A stretch of DNA of 7,152 nucleotides, from contig JAGXOB010000115.1 of the NCBI GenBank assembly GCA_019894735.1, positions 1 through 7,152 on the forward strand, read 5' to 3'. The translations under genes were made by a program, and so were the position numbers. Source of the stretch: Promethearchaeota archaeon (GTDB lineage Archaea > Asgardarchaeota > Lokiarchaeia > Sigynarchaeales > SOKP01). A model generated the notes under the pieces. The model was given only the letters and a program-made list of their open reading frames with translations, was not told where the DNA came from and ran no database searches. Positions 1-5,803 of this stretch are shown piece after piece (positions within the stretch are counted from its first letter, which is position 1; each line of letters begins with the position of its first letter).

Positions 1-61
1 CTGCAATATTGAATCTTTAATTAGAATTAATTAGCAAAACAAGAAAGAATTGATACTGATT

Positions 62-307
62 CTACTTGAAAATGCTTACAGTTTCCTTCTCTTTTTTTCC
101 TTTGAAACCATTTCCTCGTCTAGCCCAAGCATTTTTAGTATTAAAACTAAAATTCAAATTAGAAGCTTTTTGCTTATTTTGAACTCTTTTAGAGAAACAT
201 GTATTACAATACACTGGTCTTTCTGCTTTGGGTTTAAAAGGTACCATGGCGTTTTTGCCGCACTCATTACATTTGATTTCAAATCCTCTATTTTGTGACG
301 TATACAA
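62..307 (-). CDS. CxxC-x17-CxxC zinc-ribbon small protein
   Basis: An 81-residue protein with four cysteines at about residues 13, 16, 34 and 37, giving exactly the CxxC-x17-CxxC spacing of a small treble-clef/zinc-ribbon family in archaea and bacteria. Between the pairs is the typical stretch VPFKPKAERPVYC. The function of this family is not established; zinc binding and perhaps nucleic-acid contact are inferred. The last 44 residues are rich in Lys, Asn and Arg and look basic and flexible. The start is odd: the only initiator before the first cysteine pair is a TTG at 305-307. The Shine-Dalgarno-like GAGGTGA (308-314, read on minus) directly abuts it with no spacer, so the true start is uncertain. 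A T-rich stretch follows the stop on the minus strand (about 35-50). The domain call is strong; the start is weak. Confidence 0.8.
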   Translation of the reverse strand: MYTSQNRGFEIKCNECGKNAMVPFKPKAERPVYCNTCFSKRVQNKQKASNLNFSFNTKNAWARRGNGFKGKKEKETVSIFK

Positions 308-349
308 TCACCTCTATTTGTTTCGTTGAAATTGAAAATAGAAATTCCC

Positions 350-357
350 AATTATAG
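350..357 (-). promoter_or_regulatory. TATA-like box for the zinc-ribbon gene
   Basis: Read on the minus strand this is CTATAATT, centred near 353. An archaeal TATA box acts about 26 bases before the transcript start, which would put the start near 327 and give a leader of about 20 bases that includes the GAGGTGA at 308-314. This is inference from spacing only. Confidence 0.3.
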
Positions 358-564
358 TTTGCATGAGAGTGAAGCATCTGATTTAAATCTTTACACAAAT
401 AACAGCTAAATTGAAGGCTTAACTATTAATTATGCTATTGTAACCCGATGTTTATTACGCGAATACTTTGTTTCTTTCCAAAAGTTATCTCCAACTAGTT
501 TAGTCACTTTTTTCACCTTGAATAATTCAATAATATTTGTTGATTTTAATCTTGTACCACATTT

Positions 565-572
565 CTTAAAAG
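565..572 (+). promoter_or_regulatory. TATA-like box for the 67-residue protein gene
   Basis: CTTAAAAG, centred near 568, would place transcription start near 594. That leaves a leader of about 35 bases carrying the ribosome binding site at 614-621. Only spacing and composition support this in a very AT-rich stretch. Confidence 0.3.
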
Positions 573-613
573 TTTCAGAAACAACTAATTTAATTGAATT
601 AATTTATTTTTTA

Positions 614-621
614 GGAGGTGA
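614..621 (+). promoter_or_regulatory. Strong ribosome binding site that decides the GTG start at 629
   Basis: GGAGGTGA is a full match to the archaeal 16S rRNA 3' end and sits 7 bases before GTG at 629-631. It shows that the gene starts at 629, not at the in-frame TTG at 518. Confidence 0.85.
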
Positions 622-628
622 AGTTATA

Positions 629-832
629 GTGTCTGAACCAACCATAAATATTCCTGAACGACTCCAACAAATGGGGAAAACTGTTCAAGATTATAGAGAC
701 GCAGTAGTTGCCCATTTTAAAGATATGGAAGTAGATGTAAAAGATTGGAATTTTAATATTGGAAAAACACAGGAAGAATATACTGTTGAAGTTAAGGTTA
801 AATTATCTATAAAACCAAAAATTAAACAATAG
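629..832 (+). CDS. Unrecognised 67-residue protein
   Basis: I do not recognise this family. The GTG start is fixed by a full-consensus ribosome binding site 7 bases upstream. The protein begins SEPTINIPERLQQMGKTVQD. Residues of about 8-35 read as an amphipathic, partly acidic helix. The second half alternates polar and hydrophobic residues (EEYTVEVKVKLSIKPK) as expected for one or two beta strands, ending in a Lys-rich tail. There is no signal peptide, membrane span or cysteine, so a soluble cytoplasmic helix-plus-sheet protein is likely. Both neighbours face away from it, so it appears to be a single-gene unit, with a T7 tract 20 bases after the stop. The strong translation signal argues it is a real and well-expressed gene; the function is unknown. 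Confidence 0.7.
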   Translation: MSEPTINIPERLQQMGKTVQDYRDAVVAHFKDMEVDVKDWNFNIGKTQEEYTVEVKVKLSIKPKIKQ

Positions 833-849
833 CTACCTTATGCATCTTC

Positions 850-859
850 ATCTTTTTTT
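850..859 (+). terminator. Oligo-T terminator
   Basis: A run of seven T (853-859) lies about 20 bases after the stop at 832. Archaeal RNA polymerase terminates at such T tracts. A 9-bp inverted repeat follows immediately. Confidence 0.5.
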
Positions 860-860
860 G

Positions 861-884
861 ATTAAGAAAACATGATTTCTTAAT
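861..884. repeat. Perfect 9-bp inverted repeat with 6-base loop
   Basis: ATTAAGAAA at 861-869 is matched exactly by TTTCTTAAT at 876-884 around the loop ACATGA. It lies between the convergent 3' ends of the 67-residue gene (ends 832) and the 68-residue gene (ends 956, minus). A role in termination or mRNA 3'-end stability for either transcript fits the position, but the stem is almost all A-T pairs and therefore weak. Confidence 0.6.
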
Positions 885-955
885 AATAGGTACTGATTAG
901 ACATCCATTTTGATCGGATTTTAAACTATTAACGTAATAATTTTATAGCTTTTTC

Positions 956-1162
956 TTATTTCATTTTATCGATTTTCCCTTTGTAACTTCTTATGTTTTC
1001 TTCACAAACACCGTTTTTCCATTTACATATTCCACTAACTATTTCACCTAGATAATATTCGAACTCTTCAGTTGTAATATTGTTGGCACATTCAACGCGA
1101 TAAACTATTTCATCTTTTTCTCGACTTGCTGTAATTGCGACTAATACATTACTATCTTTCAA
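956..1162 (-). CDS. Unrecognised 68-residue protein
   Basis: I do not recognise this protein. The start is a TTG at 1160-1162, supported by AGGTG (1169-1173 read on minus) 6 bases upstream; the ATG further upstream runs straight into a stop. Residues of about 5-26 look like two beta strands (NVLVAITAS, EIVYRVECAN), residues 29-47 like an acidic helix, and the tail is basic. Three cysteines (about 25, 46 and 53) are not spaced as a standard zinc site. There is no signal peptide or membrane span. It faces away from L38e, with a shared divergent promoter region between them. The good ribosome binding site and balanced residue composition support a real gene. Confidence 0.6.
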   Translation of the reverse strand: MKDSNVLVAITASREKDEIVYRVECANNITTEEFEYYLGEIVSGICKWKNGVCEENIRSYKGKIDKMK

Positions 1163-1196
1163 GTTCTACACCTAACGCATATTTTATGGCATTTCA

Positions 1197-1204
1197 AATT
1201 TAAG
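1197..1204 (-). promoter_or_regulatory. TATA-like box for the 68-residue protein gene
   Basis: Read on minus this is CTTAAATT centred near 1200, predicting a transcript start near 1174, just ahead of the AGGTG ribosome binding site at 1169-1173. The support is spacing only. Confidence 0.3.
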
Positions 1205-1278
1205 CTATTCTATAGAGAAGATTTGACTGCAAAAAAGTATGTAGGTTTTTTAGCGTTTAGTCCATAGAGTACCAAAAC

Positions 1279-1290
1279 AGATAAAAACTC
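1279..1290 (+). promoter_or_regulatory. TATA-like box for the L38e gene
   Basis: An ATAAAAA core centred near 1284 would start transcription near 1310, immediately ahead of the AAGGTGAGG ribosome binding site at 1313-1321. This is plausible by position and not strong in sequence. Confidence 0.3.
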
Positions 1291-1328
1291 GCTTAGTATC
1301 CTTGAAAGCACTAAGGTGAGGATGCCAA

Positions 1329-1523
1329 ATGCCGTCTGAAATATTTAATGTTGATAAATTTGTAGAAATAAGTGCTATTGCAAAATATTGTCATGTAAAG
1401 AGACTTAAGGAAACTGTAAAATTAAAACTAAGAACTCCATCGAGATTATACACTCTAAAAGTGGAACCAATAAACTCTGATGAAATTATAAAAAAACTAA
1501 AGTGTGAAATACGAGAACTTTAA
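1329..1523 (+). CDS. rpl38e: Ribosomal protein L38e
   Basis: This 64-residue protein matches eukaryotic/archaeal L38e through its length. It has the MPxxI start, a Phe-containing first helix, the basic VKR patch (about 23-25), VKLKLRTPSRLYTLKVEP (30-47) corresponding to the VKFKVR...LYTL core of eukaryotic L38, and a final helix ending near IREL. L38e is a small protein of the large ribosomal subunit. It occurs in eukaryotes and in TACK and Asgard-type archaea and is lacking in bacteria and most euryarchaea, so it is the best lineage marker here. The ATG at 1329 is chosen because AAGGTGAGG (1313-1321) lies 7 bases upstream and the protein then begins with the family's MP. An ATG at 1322 in another frame stops after five codons. 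The gene is convergent with tRNA-Gly and seems to be transcribed alone. Confidence 0.9.
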   Translation: MPSEIFNVDKFVEISAIAKYCHVKRLKETVKLKLRTPSRLYTLKVEPINSDEIIKKLKCEIREL

Positions 1524-1650
1524 ACTCAAAATATCTTGTTTTTCAAAAATATATTATCATATTTAGAGATGTAGTTGAATACATTAGTATTTATCTAACA
1601 AGCACATACCTTAAAATATATTTTCTATAATTTGTTGTGCATATTTTTTT

Positions 1651-1727
1651 TGGTGCGGTCGCCGGGATTTGAACCCGGGTCACCAGGTTGGCAACCTGGA
1701 GTGCTGACCAAACTATACTACAACCGC
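1651..1727 (-). tRNA. tRNA-Gly (anticodon GCC), CCA encoded
   Basis: Read on minus, the acceptor GCGGTTG pairs with CGACCGC (one G-U pair), followed by discriminator A and an encoded CCA at 1651-1653. The anticodon stem CCAGG/CCTGG closes the loop TTGCCAA, giving anticodon GCC for glycine. The T arm is CCGGG-TTCAAAT-CCCGG, and the variable region is 4 bases. The D arm is GTAT/GCAC around a loop with GG, leaving an A-C mismatch at the 12-23 pair. There is no intron. It lies 36 bases downstream of the DUF123 gene on the same strand, so it may be the 3' end of that operon or use its own promoter. Without CCA the gene spans 1654-1727 (74 bases). Confidence 0.96.
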
Positions 1728-1761
1728 TTTTACACTGAACTACGTATTCTTCACGATCTTC

Positions 1762-1771
1762 TCTTAAAAAG
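1762..1771 (-). promoter_or_regulatory. Possible TATA box for tRNA-Gly
   Basis: Read on minus this is CTTTTTAAGA, overlapping the stop codon of the DUF123 gene. A start about 26 bases downstream would be near 1741, giving a 5' leader of about 14 bases before the tRNA, which RNase P could remove. Cotranscription with the upstream genes is the alternative. Confidence 0.35.
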
Positions 1772-2195
1772 TATTATGTTTTATAGCTATCTCTTTCATA
1801 TTTCTTTTTAAAAATTTATAATCATTAATTAGAAATAAATGACTTTTACATCGACAATCTGACGAACCAAATTTAGGTATTGCTATTCCTTTTATGCCGA
1901 TTAATTTTGCGAGATTGCATTCTTCCTTTTTAATACCTTTCTTGATGAAAACTTTCATTATTTTTGTTTTATCATTATTAAGAAGATAATCAATGTGCCA
2001 AAACAGTTTTTTCTCTTTGCGGAGATGTCTGTTAATGCGTTGGTTTAAATTAGATTGAGCTGAACCCACATATGCATACATCCCAATATTAAATAGCACA
2101 TTTCCCAAAGATCCTACCCTTATACAGGTTGTATTCGCTACTTGGATAATTAATGCGTAAACAGCTTTCAAATAACAACAACCAATTTTGTACAT
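1764..2195 (-). CDS. DUF123 GIY-YIG family endonuclease-like protein
   Basis: A 143-residue protein of the DUF123 (Uri-type) branch of the GIY-YIG nuclease fold. From the ATG it shows a degenerate first strand YALII (13-17), the second motif GMYAYVGSA (38-46), Arg53 with His57 (R-I-N-R-H), then the family-typical KKLFWHIDYLL (62-72), a Glu at 92 in the position of the metal-binding Glu, and GSSDCRCKSHL (110-120). Keeping Arg and Glu suggests possible nuclease activity on DNA, but substrates of DUF123 are not known to me. The protein is Cys-rich at the end (C114, C116), possibly a metal or structural site. An in-frame TTG directly precedes the ATG; neither has a clear ribosome binding site. 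It begins 33 bases after the stop of the gene upstream, so cotranscription and translational coupling are likely. Confidence 0.88.
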   Translation of the reverse strand: MYKIGCCYLKAVYALIIQVANTTCIRVGSLGNVLFNIGMYAYVGSAQSNLNQRINRHLRKEKKLFWHIDYLLNNDKTKIMKVFIKKGIKKEECNLAKLIGIKGIAIPKFGSSDCRCKSHLFLINDYKFLKRNMKEIAIKHNTF

Positions 2196-2228
2196 CAAAT
2201 AATTTCTATTATTAATTCAAAAATTACT

Positions 2229-2639
2229 CTATATAATTTCTATTAATGTATTTTCTAGTTCTTTCTTATTTCGGACTATAGCATCTGAATGATAAATTAT
2301 CCACGGACTTAAACGCTTGATACTTGAAAATACAATAATTTTTTTGCCATTATTTTTTGCAAAAAACAATTCCATACATGCACCAGCTGAAAGTATAGGC
2401 ATAAAAACAACCATTATGTCACATCTTTTAGCATCATTTAAATCTCTTTTAATAAACTCTGATGCAGATGTTTCATTCCACCAGCATTTCTTATCTCCTA
2501 CGTAGAGCCTCTTTTCTCGTAACCATGGATTAATTACATCAAAGCCTACTCTTTGGCAAATTTCTGTAATTGTTGATCTATAATCTTGTTTTTTCTCCAT
2601 GCCCAGAATAGGGCCTGAAAGGAATACTTTCTTTCTCAT
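2229..2639 (-). CDS. Nucleoside 2-deoxyribosyltransferase-like protein
   Basis: A 136-residue protein with the Rossmann-like nucleoside 2-deoxyribosyltransferase/nucleotide N-glycosidase fold. It has an N-terminal strand VFLSGPILGM (5-14), GFDVINPW (32-39) after the first helix, FIKRDLNDAKRCDIMVVFMP (62-81), and SAGACMEL (84-91) followed by GKKIIVF (98-104). Glu90 sits where these enzymes carry the catalytic Glu, and Asp66/Asp74 match the conserved acidic positions. Family members transfer deoxyribose between bases or hydrolyse (deoxy)nucleoside monophosphates; which applies here cannot be read from sequence. The ATG start has no ribosome binding site, and the gene follows the DUF255 gene by 34 bases, so it probably relies on the upstream transcript. 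Its neighbour DUF123 hints at a nucleic-acid or nucleotide-housekeeping role, but this is only context. Confidence 0.82.
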   Translation of the reverse strand: MRKKVFLSGPILGMEKKQDYRSTITEICQRVGFDVINPWLREKRLYVGDKKCWWNETSASEFIKRDLNDAKRCDIMVVFMPILSAGACMELFFAKNNGKKIIVFSSIKRLSPWIIYHSDAIVRNKKELENTLIEII

Positions 2640-2673
2640 TTTTAAAACAGGAATTAAAACTAAAGGATCTTTA

Positions 2674-4764
2674 TTATCCTTTATTATTTAATTCTGATTC
2701 AAGCAATTTAAGCATCTTGTCAGCGTTATTAGTAGGAGGTTTGCAACTATGATTGCTGCAAATATAAGCTGTAGCTTTTTTATCCAATAATTTATATTCA
2801 TTTTCATTTTTTTCAGGAAGATAATGTTTAACGACAACATTTGGTAAATAATTCGAATTTAATACTGCGCGTAAATTCTGAAAACTATCCTCATTTAGAT
2901 TTCCAACCAAAGTGACCTTATGAGATGCGCCAATTGCATAATCTACACCTATAAGCAAAAACGTATAACCTAATGGTGAAATAGTAATCTCTTCAGAAAA
3001 AATTCTTAACATTTTTTTTGCCATGTTCTCGTACTTTAAATTCCCTGATAAAATAGCTAGACGTTGCAAAATCAAAAGCGCAACTGAATTTCCAGAAGGA
3101 ATTGCACTATCGTGTACTTTTTTAGTTCTAGGCATCGCATTTTCTGAATTTTTTGCAGTAAAATAAAACCCGCCTCTCTCAAAATCCCAAAACTCTTTAG
3201 ACATTATCTCAATCAATTCTTTTGCCATATCCAAATACTTTTTATCAAAACAAGCTTCATAAATTTCTAGAAATCCCCATGCTAAAAATGCATAATCGTC
3301 TATGAAGCCAGTAATGGCGCTTTCATTTTTCGCAAATCTATGATATAATTTTCCTTTTTTTGTTTTCATGGTACTCCAGATAAATTCGGAGGCTTTAATG
3401 GCAGCTTTCAGATATTTTGGTTTGTTTAATATTCGGCTTATTTTAGCCAAAGCTGCTATCATTAAACCGTTCCAATCTACTAAGATTTTTTTATCTTTGA
3501 AAGGGCGAATTCGCTCCTCTCTTTTTTTAAGTAGTAGTTTTTGAATTTTTCCCATTTTTAAAATCAGTTTTTCTACTGATATATTAAACTCTTTAGCTAC
3601 CTGAGATAAGGGTCTTCTTAAGTGTAAAATGTTTCTTCCGCTCCCTTTTTGCATGGCTTCAGGATAATTACCTTTTATTTCTAGATTGAATATTGCCAGC
3701 GCTAATTCTTGTAACTCAGACGGAAGAGTTTTTCTAATTTCTTCTTCACTCCATAAATAGAATTTCCCTTCCACACCTTCGCTATCTGCATCCTCAGCAG
3801 TATAAAATCCGCCTTCTTGTGATGTGAGGTCCCTAAGTACATACTCAAGAATTTCTTTAGCTGTTATTTCAAATTTTTTCTCATTAGTTACTTGAAATGC
3901 TTCAATGTATGCAATGGCCATTAGAGCTTGATCATATAACATCTTTTCAAAATGTGGTACCAACCACTGTTTATCTGTAGAGTATCTGTGTAAACCAAAA
4001 CCTACTTGATCAAAAATGCCACCTAACCTCATGTTTTGAAGAGTCTTTTTTGTCATCATTAACGCATTTTTGTTTTTTGTTCGTTTCCAATATCTAAGCA
4101 AAAATAATAGATTATGCGGAATGGGGAACTTTGGAGCGCGATTAAATCCTCCATTTTGATTATCAAAATTCAGAAAAAGCTTTTCAAAAGTATCATCCAG
4201 TATATCGCTTCCGATTTCTCTTTCTGACATCCGTTGTTCAAGACCATCCAATCTGAGCATGACTTCTTTTCCCATTTTTTTTAACTCTGATTTGCGAGTT
4301 TTCCAGATTTGTTCTATTTGGGGGATTAGATTAATCATTCCAACAATCCCATATTTATCTTCTTTTGGAATATAGCTACTAACAAAAAAAGGGGTTCTAT
4401 CAGGTGTCATTATTACATTTAGTGGCCATCCACAGTTTCGTCCCATTATTTGACATATTTTCATGTAAATATTATCAAGATCAGGTCGCTCTTCTTTATC
4501 AACTTTTATACAAATGAAAGCTTTGTTCATTAATTTAGCAACTTGGCTATCGTTGAAACTTTCTTTTTCCATTACATGACACCAATGACACGAAGAATAT
4601 CCTATGGAAACAAACACAGGTTTATCTTCTGTTTTGGCTCTTGTAAACATCTCTAAATTCCATGGATGCCATTTCACTGGATTGTAAGCATGTTGAAGCA
4701 AATAAGGACTTTTTTCATGAATTAGTTCATTTGGCTTTTTTTCTTTTGGAACTTCACCTTGCAT
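2674..4764 (-). CDS. DUF255 thioredoxin-like / six-hairpin-barrel protein (YyaL/SPATA20 family)
   Basis: This 696-residue protein matches the usual full length of the COG1331 family. The N-terminal thioredoxin-like DUF255 domain (about 10-170) has [19 protein letters not shown] (12-30), the active-site CHWC at 59-62 within [29 protein letters not shown] (88-97) and GWPLNV (112-117). The rest resembles an (alpha/alpha)6 glycosidase-like barrel, with [12 protein letters not shown] (205-216), [20 protein letters not shown] (259-278), [13 protein letters not shown] (318-330), [12 protein letters not shown] (429-440) and a C-terminal C-x4-C (669, 674). The biochemical role of the family is not settled; a thiol-redox function tied to a sugar-binding-type domain is inferred. 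There is no signal peptide, so it is cytoplasmic. GAGGAG lies 9 bases before the ATG. It heads the same-strand group with the deoxyribosyltransferase-like and DUF123 genes. An extra Cys111 adjoins the GWP motif, where family members usually have Gly. Confidence 0.94.
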   Translation of the reverse strand: MQGEVPKEKKPNELIHEKSPYLLQHAYNPVKWHPWNLEMFTRAKTEDKPVFVSIGYSSCHWCHVMEKESFNDSQVAKLMNKAFICIKVDKEERPDLDNIYMKICQIMGRNCGWPLNVIMTPDRTPFFVSSYIPKEDKYGIVGMINLIPQIEQIWKTRKSELKKMGKEVMLRLDGLEQRMSEREIGSDILDDTFEKLFLNFDNQNGGFNRAPKFPIPHNLLFLLRYWKRTKNKNALMMTKKTLQNMRLGGIFDQVGFGLHRYSTDKQWLVPHFEKMLYDQALMAIAYIEAFQVTNEKKFEITAKEILEYVLRDLTSQEGGFYTAEDADSEGVEGKFYLWSEEEIRKTLPSELQELALAIFNLEIKGNYPEAMQKGSGRNILHLRRPLSQVAKEFNISVEKLILKMGKIQKLLLKKREERIRPFKDKKILVDWNGLMIAALAKISRILNKPKYLKAAIKASEFIWSTMKTKKGKLYHRFAKNESAITGFIDDYAFLAWGFLEIYEACFDKKYLDMAKELIEIMSKEFWDFERGGFYFTAKNSENAMPRTKKVHDSAIPSGNSVALLILQRLAILSGNLKYENMAKKMLRIFSEEITISPLGYTFLLIGVDYAIGASHKVTLVGNLNEDSFQNLRAVLNSNYLPNVVVKHYLPEKNENEYKLLDKKATAYICSNHSCKPPTNNADKMLKLLESELNNKG

Positions 4765-4800
4765 TTACTCAGTCTCCTCAAAATATTTTAAAAAAAACCT

Positions 4801-4810
4801 CTTTTATTAA
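4801..4810 (-). promoter_or_regulatory. TATA-like box for the DUF255 gene/operon
   Basis: Read on minus this is TTAATAAAAG, 37-46 bases before the ATG. It predicts a start about 17 bases before the ATG, just ahead of the GAGGAG ribosome binding site. The fit of TATA, start and ribosome binding site is good, but the region is AT-rich throughout. Confidence 0.4.
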
Positions 4811-4968
4811 TAATCTTATTACTTCATAAATACCCTTTCTCCAACTAGGATTTAGTTATTCTTCAATATTTTGCGTTGATGATGAAATTTAAGAAACATT
4901 ATACCAATAATTGATTAGAAAATTACAGCTTTGTACTGAAAAAAACTTTTTTTGTTTTTTTAAAGTCA

Positions 4969-4980
4969 CTAATTATATAA
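4969..4980 (+). promoter_or_regulatory. TATA box of mtnP, predicting a leaderless mRNA
   Basis: TTATATAA at 4973-4980 is preceded by a purine-containing BRE-like CTAA. Its centre (about 4977) lies 27 bases before the mtnP ATG at 5004, so transcription should begin at or next to the A of the start codon. No Shine-Dalgarno sequence precedes that ATG, which agrees with a leaderless transcript. Confidence 0.6.
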
Positions 4981-5003
4981 GTTTCGCATCAGAATTAAGA
5001 ATC

Positions 5004-5789
5004 ATGCAGGCAAGAATTGGAATTATTGGTGGAACCGGTCTGTATGACCCAAATTTGCTAAAAGATACAAAGGAATTAGTTGTCGAAACCCCTTATGGGG
5101 CTCCTTCTGACTTAATTACTATAGGTGAGTTAGCTGGGAAACGTGTAGCTTTCTTACCCCGACATGGAAAGAAACACACTATAAGACCAACAGATGTTAA
5201 TTCAAGGGCAAATATTTTTGCTCTGAAAAAACTTGGTGTTACACAAATATTTGCTCCTGCCGCGGTCGGTTCATTGAGGGATGAATATGAACCTGGTGAT
5301 ATAGTGTTTGTTGATCAATTTATTGATAGAACAACTAAACGTGAACAATCTTTTTATTCCAACGAAAAAGTCTGTCACATTTCAGTTGCTGAACCAATGT
5401 GTAATACTCTTAGAAAAACTTTGATTAATACAGCTAGTGATCTTAATATAAAATTTCATAAAGATGGGACCTATGTTTGTGTCGAAGGTCCCAGATTTTC
5501 AACAAAAGCCGAATCCAGAATGTTCAGAACTTGGAATGCAGATGTGATAGGTATGACCCTTGTCCCCGAATGTGTTCTAGCCAGAGAAGCTGAGTTATGT
5601 TATGCGTCTATATCAACTATTACAGATTATGATGTGTGGAAGGATCATCCTGTTAGTGCTGATGAGGTAGTTACAACAATGAAGGTTAATGTAGAAAAAG
5701 TGAAAAGTCTAATTTTGAAATCAATAAAGTATTTACCTGAAGAATCAGGTTGTGAGTGTAGAAAAGCTTTGAATAACGCATTTTTATGA
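5004..5789 (+). CDS. mtnP: S-methyl-5'-thioadenosine phosphorylase
   Basis: A 261-residue enzyme of the PNP/MTAP family. It splits methylthioadenosine with phosphate to adenine and 5-methylthioribose-1-phosphate, recycling the by-product of polyamine synthesis and other SAM-using reactions. Visible motifs are the phosphate loop GGTGLY (9-14), PRHGKKH (52-58), NSRANI (66-71), VGSL (88-91), DQFIDRT (104-110), VEGPRFSTKAESRMFR (160-175), GMTLVPE (183-189) and TDYDVW (207-212), whose first Asp is the usual base-binding acid. The C-terminal CEC (250-252) is the CXC motif known from archaeal MTAP/PNP enzymes, where it forms a disulfide; Cys133 and Cys199 could form a second bond. Met5004 is chosen because the family motif starts 8 residues later and a TATA box fits a leaderless start. 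The reading frame is open further upstream to 4911, but that extension is unlike the family. Inosine- or guanosine-type specificity cannot be fully excluded. Confidence 0.92.
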   Translation: MQARIGIIGGTGLYDPNLLKDTKELVVETPYGAPSDLITIGELAGKRVAFLPRHGKKHTIRPTDVNSRANIFALKKLGVTQIFAPAAVGSLRDEYEPGDIVFVDQFIDRTTKREQSFYSNEKVCHISVAEPMCNTLRKTLINTASDLNIKFHKDGTYVCVEGPRFSTKAESRMFRTWNADVIGMTLVPECVLAREAELCYASISTITDYDVWKDHPVSADEVVTTMKVNVEKVKSLILKSIKYLPEESGCECRKALNNAFL

Positions 5790-5803
5790 GGTAGATTACT
5801 GAA

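Larger units (their letters stand above)
308..628. other. Divergent intergenic region, 321 bases
   Basis: This gap separates the minus-strand zinc-ribbon gene from the plus-strand gene starting at 629. It holds candidate TATA boxes for both, a perfect 10-base palindrome GATTTAAATC at 380-389, and the strong ribosome binding site at 614-621. On the minus strand an AAGGTGA (514-520) lies 5 bases before a GTG (506-508) that opens a 17-codon reading frame ending at 455; this is too short to call a gene. The plus-strand frame is open from a TTG at 518 through the downstream gene, but no ribosome binding site supports that start. I see no RNA gene or other clear element. Confidence 0.5.

Noticed and set aside
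50..298. 82-codon plus-strand frame opposite the zinc-ribbon gene
   Set aside because: It is the antisense shadow of the minus-strand gene, which has the CxxC-x17-CxxC motif; the translation is Phe/Ser/Ile-rich and low-complexity.
455..508. 17-codon minus-strand frame with AAGGTGA 5 bases upstream
   Set aside because: The translation signal is good, but the peptide is too short and featureless to call a gene from sequence alone.
518..628. Upstream extension of the 67-residue protein from a TTG at 518
   Set aside because: No ribosome binding site precedes it and the extension is low-complexity; a full-consensus site instead points to GTG 629.
1322..1339. Five-codon frame MPNAV overlapping the L38e start
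   Set aside because: It starts directly after the ribosome binding site with no spacer and is probably accidental; regulation by it would need evidence.
4939..4961. A7-C-T7-G-T7 run before mtnP
   Set aside because: It forms a nominal inverted repeat but is homopolymer tract composition, common in AT-rich promoters; at most it is bent DNA.
4911..5003. 31-residue N-terminal extension of MtnP
   Set aside because: It is unlike the family, covers the TATA box, and the family's GGTG motif fits a start at 5004.
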